This document shows positions 1-7,963 of a stretch of DNA of 64,000 nt, in pieces; within the stretch, counting starts at the first letter, position 1; every line of letters starts with the position of its first letter. The stretch is taken from positions 583,501-647,500 of the forward strand of contig NZ_CP053557.1 in NCBI RefSeq assembly GCF_014524545.1, read 5' to 3'. Origin of the DNA: Exiguobacterium sp. Helios. Lineage in GTDB: Bacteria > Bacillota > Bacilli > Exiguobacteriales > Exiguobacteriaceae. A program made the translations under genes and the position numbers. The notes beneath the pieces were generated by a model. It was not told where the DNA came from. It saw nothing but the letters and a program-made list of their open reading frames with translations, and ran no database searches.

Positions 1-15
1 CAAAGCATAACACCT

Positions 16-70
16 TTTCGAAATCGCTCTCGCAGGTTGTCTTCGAGAAAACGCGAGAGCGGTTTCGAAA
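16..70. promoter_or_regulatory. Long inverted repeat upstream of the beta-glucan operon
   Basis: Two 18-bp arms, at 16-33 (TTTCGAAATCGCTCTCGC) and 53-70, are reverse complements apart from one mismatch. They are separated by 19 bp. No T-run follows, so this does not look like a terminator. Each arm contains a CGAAA/GAGAG core like the two palindromes downstream, so paired operator half-sites or a looping element are possible. The regulator is not in the window. Confidence 0.45.
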
Positions 71-101
71 TCCATACTATACTATATTTTTTTGTACGTT
101 T

Positions 102-117
102 CCGAAAGGGCTTTCGG
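102..117. promoter_or_regulatory. Palindromic operator (LacI/cre-like)
   Basis: The sequence CCGAAAGGGCTTTCGG has 7-bp arms around a GG centre. It shares the GAAAG/CTTTC core with the palindrome at 138-151. The form resembles LacI-family operators, including cre, but deviates from the cre consensus. A sugar-specific LacI-type repressor is the simplest inference. Confidence 0.55.
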
Positions 118-137
118 AACTTTTTTCAGACCATTTA

Positions 138-151
138 CGAAAGCGCTTTCG
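138..151. promoter_or_regulatory. Perfect 14-bp palindromic operator (LacI/cre-like)
   Basis: CGAAAGCGCTTTCG is a perfect palindrome with the central CG typical of LacI-family sites. It lies 68 bp upstream of the binding-protein start. It differs from cre (WTGNAANCGNWNNCW) mainly at the outer positions, so it may bind CcpA, a dedicated glucan repressor, or both. Confidence 0.6.
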
Positions 152-219
152 ATATTTTTGAATAATAAATGAGACCGCTTACTTAGGGGACTACTAAAAC
201 AAGACGAGGATGGGATGAC

Positions 220-1527
220 ATGAAGAAGAAGTTTGTCAGCGTATTAACAATCGGCGCATTAACAGCAAGCATTTTAGCAGGATGTTCAGGCGGTGAAGAA
301 GAAAAAACGAGCGGCGGCAAGGAAGTCCTGAAAATCTGGTCGTTCACGGATGAGTTAAAAGAACCAATCAAAAAGTTTGAAGAGAAAAACGGCGTCAAAG
401 TCGAATTGACGATCGTTCCGATCGCGGATTACCCGACAAAGTTAAAACCGGCACTTGAGAGCGGCGTCGGTGCACCGGATATCTTCACAGGTGAGATTGC
501 CTTCTTAAAACAATGGGTCGATGCCGGCTACTGGGCAAACCTTTCGGAAAAACCGTTTAACGCAGGCGAAGTCAAAGATGACTATATCCCGTATGTCTAT
601 GACATGGGGAAAGACAAAGACGGTAACGTTCGTGCTCTTTCATGGCAAACAACACCAGGTGGCGTCTACTACAAACGAAGCATCGCGAAAAAAGTTCTCG
701 GCACAGATGATCCAAAAGAAATCGGTGCGATGATGAACTCGATGGACGGTGTCTTCGAAGTCGCTGAGAAGATGAAAGGCAAAGGCTACAAAATGTTCCC
801 GGATGAAGGATCAATCCGTTGGTTCGCACAAGGCAATGAGCCGCAAGCCTGGGTCAACGACAAACAGGAACTCGTCGTGACAGAAGACAAGAAAAACTAC
901 ATGGATTACGCAAAAGAATTACGGACGAAACAATACACAGCACTTGCGCCGGAATGGTCTCCATCATGGTTCGCTGGAATGGATAAGCCGGTCAAAGTCA
1001 AAGAAAACGGCAAAGAAACTGAAACAGAAATCTTCTCATATGTCCTTCCGACATGGGGCTTACACAGTGTCTTAAAAGAAAACGCGAAGAAATCAGCCGG
1101 TGACTGGGCTGTCACAAGCGGACCGAGCCCATACTTCTGGGGCGGTACATGGTTAGGTGTCTACAAAGATTCGAAGAAACAAAAACTTGCGTATGATTTC
1201 GTTAAGATGATGACGCAAGACGAAGAGTTCCTGACAGACTGGGCGAAAGAAACAGGCGACGTCCTCGCTTACAAACCGGTTACGGATAAAATCAAAACAG
1301 ACTTCAAAGATGAGTTCCTCGGCGGACAGAACAACTACGAGTTCTTCCTTGATCAAGCAGACAAGATCACACCGGGAATCGTGACGAAGTACGACCAACA
1401 GCTCGACACATTGTACGGTGCGTCTGTCATGGAGTATGTCCAAGGCAAAAAATCAAAAGACGAAGCACTTGCTGAATTCTACAAAAAAGTCAAAAATGCG
1501 TATCCGGACGTAAAAGTACCGGAGTAA
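220..1527 (+). CDS. ABC sugar-binding lipoprotein (beta-glucan oligosaccharides)
   Basis: This 435-residue extracellular solute-binding protein belongs to the MalE-like (family 1) group. The N-terminus is a lipoprotein signal ending in the lipobox LAGC with Cys22 as the lipidated residue. An acidic linker and a periplasmic-binding fold follow. It is the first gene of the operon and precedes two MalFG-type permeases, a GH1 and a GH16 enzyme, so the ligand is inferred to be beta-glucan oligosaccharide. No ATPase gene is present here, so a shared MsmX-type ATPase elsewhere is expected. Three palindromes lie upstream. Confidence 0.88.
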   Translation: MKKKFVSVLTIGALTASILAGCSGGEEEKTSGGKEVLKIWSFTDELKEPIKKFEEKNGVKVELTIVPIADYPTKLKPALESGVGAPDIFTGEIAFLKQWVDAGYWANLSEKPFNAGEVKDDYIPYVYDMGKDKDGNVRALSWQTTPGGVYYKRSIAKKVLGTDDPKEIGAMMNSMDGVFEVAEKMKGKGYKMFPDEGSIRWFAQGNEPQAWVNDKQELVVTEDKKNYMDYAKELRTKQYTALAPEWSPSWFAGMDKPVKVKENGKETETEIFSYVLPTWGLHSVLKENAKKSAGDWAVTSGPSPYFWGGTWLGVYKDSKKQKLAYDFVKMMTQDEEFLTDWAKETGDVLAYKPVTDKIKTDFKDEFLGGQNNYEFFLDQADKITPGIVTKYDQQLDTLYGASVMEYVQGKKSKDEALAEFYKKVKNAYPDVKVPE

Positions 1528-1534
1528 GGAGTCT

Positions 1535-1567
1535 AGGTGGGGCGATCCTCGCTTCACCTTTTCTTAT
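1535..1567 (+). terminator. Intra-operon stem-loop after the binding protein gene
   Basis: AGGTGGGGCGA (1535-1545) pairs with TCGCTTCACCT (1549-1559) with G-G/T-T mismatches, and a T-rich run follows. It sits between the binding-protein gene and the first permease gene. It probably attenuates or protects mRNA so that more binding protein than permease is made. The galactoside operon has a stem-loop in the same position. Confidence 0.6.
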
Positions 1568-1587
1568 TTAAGAAAGGGGTTTGACCT

Positions 1588-2484
1588 GTGAAAAAACTCG
1601 ACCGCCATGGTTATCTGTTCATTGCACCGTTTTGGATCGTTTTCTTGATCTTCAGCATCTATCCGGTTGCTTTGACGTTCTATTACAGTTTTACCAACTA
1701 CACAGGCGCAGAAGGCGAACAACTCGTCGGACTCGCGAACTATACGCGTTTGCTTGGGGATACGTACTTCATTGAAGCGTTCTTCAATACGATCAAGATT
1801 TGGGGACTGAACTTCTTCCTGCAAATCGGGGGAGCGTTGATGCTCGCCTTACTGTTCTCGGATTTACAGCTTAAGTTAAAAGGGCTCGCCTTTTTCCGCG
1901 CGACATTCTACTTGCCGAACTTGATCACGATCAGCTCGGTTGCCTTGCTGTTCGGGATTTTACTCGACTGGCAGCACGGTTCACTGAACATGATGCTGAT
2001 GAAAATCGGTTTGATTTCCGAGCCGATCAACTGGTTGACACAACCGGTCACAGCACAGATTTCCGTCTCCCTCATCCTGACCTGGATGTGGCTCGGTCAC
2101 TCGTTCATCGTCGTCATGGCCGGCGTATCCGGTATCTCGAAGGATTATTTCGAAGCGGCACTGATTGACGGTGCGACACGCTGGCAAATTTTTTCACGGA
2201 TCACGTTACCGCTCTTAAAACCAATCCTGCTCTACATCATGATCACGTCATTGATTGGCGGACTGCAATTGTTCGATTTACCGATGTTGATCACGGATGG
2301 TGTCGGTGCGCCGGATGGTGCCTTGAACACGATGGTACTTTATCTGTACAACCAAGCCTTTAAGTACAACAACTACGGCTACGCCGCTGCTGTCGCATAC
2401 GGATTGTTTGCCATTACACTCGTCTTTTCAATTATCGTCTTCAAAGGGATGTTCCGAAAAGAACGTTCACCGAAAGGAGCCTGA
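1588..2484 (+). CDS. ABC sugar transporter permease, MalF type
   Basis: This 298-residue inner-membrane permease has about six membrane segments. The binding-protein-dependent transport EAA loop is visible as EAALIDGATRWQIFSRI near residues 190-206. The GTG start is chosen because AAAGGGG lies a few bases upstream. It pairs with the next gene, three bases downstream, to form the transmembrane channel of the glucan oligosaccharide importer. Confidence 0.88.
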   Translation: MKKLDRHGYLFIAPFWIVFLIFSIYPVALTFYYSFTNYTGAEGEQLVGLANYTRLLGDTYFIEAFFNTIKIWGLNFFLQIGGALMLALLFSDLQLKLKGLAFFRATFYLPNLITISSVALLFGILLDWQHGSLNMMLMKIGLISEPINWLTQPVTAQISVSLILTWMWLGHSFIVVMAGVSGISKDYFEAALIDGATRWQIFSRITLPLLKPILLYIMITSLIGGLQLFDLPMLITDGVGAPDGALNTMVLYLYNQAFKYNNYGYAAAVAYGLFAITLVFSIIVFKGMFRKERSPKGA

Positions 2485-2487
2485 CCG

Positions 2488-3411
2488 ATGGAACGAAATG
2501 CAGAAGCACGTCGGATCGTGCCACAAACGGAAGAACAACCGGAGCGTTCCGAACGCCCGCTGAAATTGACGCCGCCGCCGAAACAGAAAAAAGCCTGGTT
2601 CGGCAGGAGTGTCATTTATATCGCGCTGATTGCCTTGACGATCGCCTGTATCATTCCGTTCTTGATGATGATCATCAATGCGACCCGCTCAAACGAAGAA
2701 GTCCTGTCCGGTTTCTCATTGATTCCCGGGAACTCGCTTGCGGAAAACTATGCGGCGTTAAGCTCGTACGTCAACATCTGGTCCGGCTTCAAGAACAGTC
2801 TGATCATCGCCGTCCTCGTCACCGTCTTATCCGGTTACTTCTCGGCGATGACAGCATTCGGATTCGCGTTCTACCAGTTTAAAGGAAAAAACGTCCTGTT
2901 CGTCTTCATGCTTGTCATGATGATGATTCCGGGGCAACTCGGATTAATCGGGTTCTACGAACTCAGCAAGAACTTAGGATTGCTCGACAGCTTCATTCCG
3001 CTGATCGTCCCGGCAATTGCCAGTCCGTTCACGGTGTTCTTCGTCCGTCAGTATTTACAGACGGTCATGCACCCGAGTTTGATTGAAGCAGCACGGATGG
3101 ACGGTGCGAGCGAAATGCGGATCTTCCATACAATCGCCTTACCGATGATGATGCCGGCCATCGCGACGATGTCGATCTTTACGTTCATCGGCTCATGGAA
3201 CAACTACATCATGCCGCTCGTCCTTCTGTTCTCACCAGAAAAGTATACGTTGCCGGTCCTGATGGGCTTCTTAAAAGGATCACAAGTCGCAGAAAACCTT
3301 GGCTCGCTGTATCTTGGAATCGCGATTTCCGTCGTACCAATCATGATCGCTTTCCTGTTCCTCTCGAAATACATCGTCAGCAGCATCTCAGCTGGTGCTG
3401 TCAAAGAATAA
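2488..3411 (+). CDS. ABC sugar transporter permease, MalG type
   Basis: This 307-residue permease begins with a charged cytoplasmic tail of about 40 residues rich in Pro, Glu and Lys, followed by six predicted membrane helices. The EAA loop reads EAARMDGASEMRIFHTI. The C-terminus, ending SAGAVKE, is typical of MalG-type subunits. It follows the MalF-type gene by 3 bp, with AAAGGAG inside the end of that gene. The unusually long tail is not needed for the family fold and its role is unknown. Confidence 0.88.
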   Translation: MERNAEARRIVPQTEEQPERSERPLKLTPPPKQKKAWFGRSVIYIALIALTIACIIPFLMMIINATRSNEEVLSGFSLIPGNSLAENYAALSSYVNIWSGFKNSLIIAVLVTVLSGYFSAMTAFGFAFYQFKGKNVLFVFMLVMMMIPGQLGLIGFYELSKNLGLLDSFIPLIVPAIASPFTVFFVRQYLQTVMHPSLIEAARMDGASEMRIFHTIALPMMMPAIATMSIFTFIGSWNNYIMPLVLLFSPEKYTLPVLMGFLKGSQVAENLGSLYLGIAISVVPIMIAFLFLSKYIVSSISAGAVKE

Positions 3412-3433
3412 ACTGTTAAAGGAGCTTACATCT

Positions 3434-4780
3434 ATGAAATTTGCACCGAACTTCGTCTTCGGGACGGCGACGTCCTCGTACCAAATCGAAGGCGCACACG
3501 ACGAGGGTGGCCGTACCCCGTCAATCTGGGATACATTCTGCGATACGGACGGAAAAGTTTTCGAAAAACATAACGGGGATGTCGCCTGCGATCATTACCA
3601 CCGGTTTGAAGAAGATATCCAGCACATCAAACAGTTAGGCGTCGACACGTACCGCTTCTCGATTGCCTGGCCACGGATCTTCCCGAGCAAAGGGCAGTTT
3701 AATCCGGAAGGCATGGCGTTTTACAAGACACTCGCCACACGTTTGCAGGAAGAAGGCATCAAACCGGCTGTCACACTCTACCACTGGGATCTTCCGGTCT
3801 GGGCGTACGACGAAGGCGGCTGGGTCAACCGTGACTCGGTCGACTGGTTCCTCGACTTCGCCCGCGTCTGCTTTGAAGAGCTCGACGGGATCGTTGACTC
3901 GTGGATTACACACAACGAACCATGGTGTGCCGGTTTCTTAAGCTATCACCTCGGTCAACACGCACCGGGCCATACGGACATGAACGAAGCCGTCCGTGCC
4001 GTCCACCACATGCTGTTGTCACACGGAAAAGCTGTCGAGATGCTAAAAGGAGAGTTCAACTCAGCGACGCCGATCGGTATCACGTTGAACTTGGCACCGA
4101 AGTATGCGAAGACGGATTCCATCAACGATCAGATCGCGATGAACAATGCCGATGGGTACGCGAATCGCTGGTTCCTTGATCCAATCTTCAAAGGACAATA
4201 TCCGGTCGACATGATGAACCTGTTCTCGAAATACGTGCACACGTACGATTTCATCCACGCGGGAGATCTCGCGACGATTTCGACGCCGTGTGATTTCTTC
4301 GGGATCAACTTCTACAGCCGCAATCTGGTTGAGTTCAGTGCAGCGAGTGACTTCTTACACAAAGACGCGTACTCGGATTACGACAAGACCGGCATGGGCT
4401 GGGATATCGCTCCAAGTGAATTCAAGGACTTGATCCGTCGCCTGCGTGCCGAGTACACCGATTTGCCAATCTACATCACGGAAAACGGTGCTGCGTTCGA
4501 CGATCAGCTCGTCGACGGACAGATTCACGATCAAAATCGGATCGATTATGTCGCGCAACATTTACAGGCCGTGTCTGACTTGAATGACGAAGGCATGAAC
4601 ATCGCTGGTTATTATCTCTGGTCGCTACTCGACAACTTCGAGTGGAGTTTCGGCTACGACAAACGATTCGGCATCATCTATGTCGATTTCGATACACAGG
4701 AACGAATCTGGAAAGACAGCGCGCATTGGTATGCGAATGTCATCCAGACGCATAAGGCAGCACTTCCGCAAGAAGCGTAA
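3434..4780 (+). CDS. GH1 beta-glucosidase
   Basis: This 448-residue cytoplasmic glycoside hydrolase family 1 enzyme shows the acid/base motif NEPW (Glu162) and the nucleophile motif ITENG (Glu350). The N-terminal FVFGTATSSYQIEGA signature is also present. The ATG at 3434 is chosen over upstream in-frame codons because AAAGGAGC sits at the correct distance. Following the importer genes, it is expected to cleave imported beta-linked oligosaccharides to glucose. Length matches the family norm of about 450. A terminator follows immediately. Confidence 0.92.
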   Translation: MKFAPNFVFGTATSSYQIEGAHDEGGRTPSIWDTFCDTDGKVFEKHNGDVACDHYHRFEEDIQHIKQLGVDTYRFSIAWPRIFPSKGQFNPEGMAFYKTLATRLQEEGIKPAVTLYHWDLPVWAYDEGGWVNRDSVDWFLDFARVCFEELDGIVDSWITHNEPWCAGFLSYHLGQHAPGHTDMNEAVRAVHHMLLSHGKAVEMLKGEFNSATPIGITLNLAPKYAKTDSINDQIAMNNADGYANRWFLDPIFKGQYPVDMMNLFSKYVHTYDFIHAGDLATISTPCDFFGINFYSRNLVEFSAASDFLHKDAYSDYDKTGMGWDIAPSEFKDLIRRLRAEYTDLPIYITENGAAFDDQLVDGQIHDQNRIDYVAQHLQAVSDLNDEGMNIAGYYLWSLLDNFEWSFGYDKRFGIIYVDFDTQERIWKDSAHWYANVIQTHKAALPQEA

Positions 4781-4787
4781 CGTCGTC

Positions 4788-4826
4788 AAACAGGCAAGGT
4801 CGAATTGATCGTCTTGCCTGTTTTTT
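4788..4826 (+). terminator. Rho-independent terminator between the GH1 and GH16 genes
   Basis: AACAGGCAAG pairs with CTTGCCTGTT and a run of six T follows. Only about 20 bp separate it from the GH16 start and I see no promoter there, so the GH16 gene probably depends on partial readthrough. Confidence 0.8.
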
Positions 4827-4848
4827 CATTCAAAAGGAGGAATTACAG

Positions 4849-7248
4849 ATGAAGAAGTGGCTCGCAGTCGCCCTCGGAACGGGACTCGTCCTGTCATATG
4901 CCGGAACCGGTCATGCCGAGAAAGCAGACAAAAAGGACAACACGAAATGGAAGATGGTCTGGTCCGATGAATTTACGAAACAACAACTCGACCGGACGAA
5001 GTGGACATATGATACCGGGAACTGGATTGTCGACCAAAATGGAAGCGCTATCAGTCCGGGCTGGGGGAATAACGAAAAACAATACTACACGGACAAAACA
5101 GACAATTCGTTTATCCGGGACGGCAAACTGGTCATCCGGGCCCAGGAAGAAAAAACAACGGACGCCCTTGGAACGTACGACTATACATCAGCAAAACTGA
5201 AAACCAAAGGCTTATTCAGCAAGACATACGGGCGTTACGAAATCAAAGCGAAACTACCGACCGGCAAAGGGTTATGGCCGGCGTTCTGGATGTTGCCGGA
5301 GCAGGACAAGTACGGCGCCTGGGCTTCGTCCGGTGAGATCGATGTCATGGAAGCGTGGGGCAGTCAGCCGGACAAAGTCGCGGGGACGATTCACTATGGT
5401 GAAAACTGGCCGAACAATAAATACACCGGCAAGGATTATCATTTCTCGGACGGCGGACGGATTGATCAGTGGCATACGTATGCCGTCGAGTGGGAGCCGG
5501 GCGAACTGCGCTGGTACGTTGACGGCAATCTCTATCAAACGCAAAACGACTGGTACAGCAAAGGCAAAAACACAGCAACGAACTACAGTTACCCGGCACC
5601 GTTCGACCAAAACTTCTATCTCGTGATGAACCTTGCCGTCGGCGGCTGGTTTGACGGGGAAGTCGATGCGACGACGAAGTTCCCGGCGGAAATGGAAGTC
5701 GACTATGTCCGCGTCTACGATTTACAGAACCGTGATTACCGCGAACCGGTCGAGCCGGTGTATGAAGACGTGACGTTACCGGACGGCGCGAAACAGCCGT
5801 TAGCTGACGGGAACCTCGTGTATGATCAAGCGTACGAAAAAGCGATTAAAACGATTACCGACGGGGCACAAGTCCTTGATCCGACGTACTGGAACTATGT
5901 GACGTTACCGGACTTCGGCGGGAAGGGATCAGTCAACGTGACGGAGCAGGACGGAACCCGCTTCGCGAATGTCACGATTGACCAACCGGGGGCGCAAAAC
6001 TATGCCCACCAGTTGATCCAAAAGATTTCCCTCGCCCAAGGCGGACGCTATGAAGTCAGCTTTGACGCCAGCAGTGAAGAAGCGCGGACGATCGTTGCGA
6101 AAGTCGGCGGCGGAGCGGAACGCGGCTACACGAAATATTCGAATGAAGAAGTCATCGATTTAACACCAACTGTCAAACGCTATACGTTTGCATTCGATAT
6201 GGCAGCGGAAACGGATCTTGCGGCACGCCTCGAGTTTAACCTCGGTCTGGCGAAAGCCGGCGTCAAGATCGGCAATGTCCGCGTCGAGCAGGTACCACGC
6301 GGTGAAATCGATGAAGCAGCAACAAAACCGGCACTGCCGGACGGCAATCAAATCTACAACGGCACATTTGACCAGGGCGCGATGGACCGTCTGACGTACT
6401 GGCAGTTTGATGCCGGTCAGACAAAAGGTAGGGGAACCGTTGATCCGGTGACACGTGACTTTACATTCAAGACCAATCCGTCAAAAGGGCAAGCCGCGAC
6501 TTTGACACAACAAGGTGTCCAATTAAAAGAAAACCATCAGTATGTCCTGCGTTTTAAAACGAAAGCCGAACGAATCAAACAGTTGCAGGTCAAGCTGACG
6601 AATGCTGACGGAACGTTAGTCTATCTGCCGACGCATGATGTGCCGCTGACAAAAACGGCAACAACAGTCGAAGTACCGTTTACGATGACACAGGCGACGG
6701 ATTTGAACAGCCAACTCCAGTTCAACTTCGGAACGGCGAAAGGGGAAGTCACGCTGGATGACGTCGAACTGATCGATGTCACACCGGTCGAGGTCGATCG
6801 GTCACCGCTCAAAAACGGTTCGTTTGCGGACGGACTGAACTTCTGGAGTTCGTATGTCCATTATGACGCGCAAGCCGTCGTTTCGAACGTCAATGAGGCA
6901 GCGAAACTGGCCATCACGTCAGAAGGACAGGAACCATGGAGCGTCCTGCTTGAGCAAGGTAACTTACAGCTTGTCAAAGGGCAGACGTACCAACTGACGT
7001 TTAAAGCATCGTCGACAGTGGCACGACCACTGGAAGTGACGGTTGAAAATGCAGCCTATACACGTTACTTCAGTCAGGTTGTCGAGCTCGGAACGGAAGC
7101 AAAAACGTATCAGTTTGACTTTACGCTTGGTCAGGATGATACAGCCGGATTGAAATTCCTGCTTGGGAAAGCAGCCGGCTCACCGTTTGCGGCACATGAC
7201 GTGACGATTGATGAAGTGAAGTTAGAAGTGAAGTTAGAAGTGAAGTAA
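4849..7248 (+). CDS. Secreted GH16 beta-glucanase with C-terminal carbohydrate-binding modules
   Basis: This 799-residue exoenzyme has a Sec signal peptide cleaved near residue 24 (after GTGHA). The GH16 laminarinase/lichenase domain (about 35-300) holds the catalytic signature EIDVME, with Glu163 and Glu168 as nucleophile and acid/base. Residues 300-795 contain three similar beta-sandwich segments of the CBM4/9 type, each starting with a 'DGN/NGSF' motif and ending with a 'KIGNVRVE/TLDDVEL' strand. It would cut beta-1,3- or mixed-linked glucan outside the cell, feeding the importer. RBS AAAGGAGG is present. The 3' end runs into a 12-bp tandem repeat that carries the stop codon. Confidence 0.9.
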   Translation: MKKWLAVALGTGLVLSYAGTGHAEKADKKDNTKWKMVWSDEFTKQQLDRTKWTYDTGNWIVDQNGSAISPGWGNNEKQYYTDKTDNSFIRDGKLVIRAQEEKTTDALGTYDYTSAKLKTKGLFSKTYGRYEIKAKLPTGKGLWPAFWMLPEQDKYGAWASSGEIDVMEAWGSQPDKVAGTIHYGENWPNNKYTGKDYHFSDGGRIDQWHTYAVEWEPGELRWYVDGNLYQTQNDWYSKGKNTATNYSYPAPFDQNFYLVMNLAVGGWFDGEVDATTKFPAEMEVDYVRVYDLQNRDYREPVEPVYEDVTLPDGAKQPLADGNLVYDQAYEKAIKTITDGAQVLDPTYWNYVTLPDFGGKGSVNVTEQDGTRFANVTIDQPGAQNYAHQLIQKISLAQGGRYEVSFDASSEEARTIVAKVGGGAERGYTKYSNEEVIDLTPTVKRYTFAFDMAAETDLAARLEFNLGLAKAGVKIGNVRVEQVPRGEIDEAATKPALPDGNQIYNGTFDQGAMDRLTYWQFDAGQTKGRGTVDPVTRDFTFKTNPSKGQAATLTQQGVQLKENHQYVLRFKTKAERIKQLQVKLTNADGTLVYLPTHDVPLTKTATTVEVPFTMTQATDLNSQLQFNFGTAKGEVTLDDVELIDVTPVEVDRSPLKNGSFADGLNFWSSYVHYDAQAVVSNVNEAAKLAITSEGQEPWSVLLEQGNLQLVKGQTYQLTFKASSTVARPLEVTVENAAYTRYFSQVVELGTEAKTYQFDFTLGQDDTAGLKFLLGKAAGSPFAAHDVTIDEVKLEVKLEVK

Positions 7249-7287
7249 GAAGTGAAGTAAGAAGTGAAGTAAGAAGTGAAGTAAGAC
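7216..7287 (+). repeat. Six tandem 12-bp repeats spanning the GH16 stop codon
   Basis: The unit GTGAAGTTAGAA (twice) changes to GTGAAGTAAGAA/C (four times), starting at 7216. The first two units code for VKLE. The third supplies the TAA stop at 7246-7248 through a T-to-A change, and three more copies of the stop-bearing unit lie in the untranslated region. Confidence 0.9.
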
Positions 7288-7292
7288 CAAAC

Positions 7293-7356
7293 ATAAAACA
7301 TTCAGGGCAATCTCCGCTTCGATATAAGAGGAGAACCTGGATGTTTTATTTTTTTG
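7293..7356 (+). terminator. Terminator of the beta-glucan locus
   Basis: ATAAAACATTCAGG (7293-7306) pairs with CCTGGATGTTTTAT (7336-7349), extended inward by TCTCC/GGAGA, and a T-run follows. Confidence 0.85.
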
Positions 7357-7429
7357 TGTTAAAAGGTATTTAAATCCAATTAAGAGAACATAACACTAAT
7401 GCAATTTCATACTTAGGAGGAACACAACC

Positions 7430-7903
7430 ATGGTTCGTTCGACAAAACAGTATATCGTTTTATTTATCGTGCTTTTGCTTGCGACAATTGGTATCAATGC
7501 CTGGTCGGCGAGTATTCATCCCGACGGTACGATTGGACTGCTTCAAATCGCAGCATCCTTCGTTTGGCTGATCTTTTTAATCGGTTCGGTAATGCTCGTC
7601 CGCGAAGAAAAGACGCTTTCGTTTGTATTCTATTATCTAAGCTTTGGGTTTGTTGCCGGCATCGTAGTCTATTTGGTGACGTTCTTTGAGCGGTACTGGC
7701 TGGGCGAACTTTGGTTTGATCTCGTCTCGGGCATTCAATATCCGTTCTATTATTTGTTTGCAGTCCCGCTGTTTGGGTTCAATGCCTGGTTTGACGTATT
7801 ATATGGACAGTTTGCACTGTTTGCCGGGTTTGCTTATATCGTGCTGGCGATTGGCGTAAGTGTCCGGTCCAAAAGACTAGAAGCGAAGCGGTTACGGTAC
7901 TGA
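7430..7903 (+). CDS. Four-helix integral membrane protein of unknown function
   Basis: This 157-residue protein has about four or five hydrophobic segments and a short basic C-terminal tail (RSKRLEAKRLRY). The aromatic-rich loop around FFERYWLGELWFDL is notable. I do not recognise a family. The AGGAGG sequence 7 bp upstream supports the ATG. It is flanked by terminators on both sides and is therefore probably a single-gene transcript. Confidence 0.75.
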   Translation: MVRSTKQYIVLFIVLLLATIGINAWSASIHPDGTIGLLQIAASFVWLIFLIGSVMLVREEKTLSFVFYYLSFGFVAGIVVYLVTFFERYWLGELWFDLVSGIQYPFYYLFAVPLFGFNAWFDVLYGQFALFAGFAYIVLAIGVSVRSKRLEAKRLRY

Positions 7904-7917
7904 TTGCCAGATAGTTG

Positions 7918-7943
7918 AAAAGCGCGCCGCGGCGCGCTTTTTT
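7918..7943. terminator. GC-rich terminator
   Basis: AAAAGCGCGCCGCGGCGCGCTTTTTT is a near-perfect self-complementary hairpin with flanking A and T runs. It can serve the membrane gene and the convergent peptidase gene. Confidence 0.85.
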
Positions 7944-7963
7944 CGGTTACTTCTGTACGATAC

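Noticed and set aside
3395-3433. Longer GH1 start at 3395
   Set aside because: It overlaps the permease gene; AAAGGAG at 3418 points to 3434.
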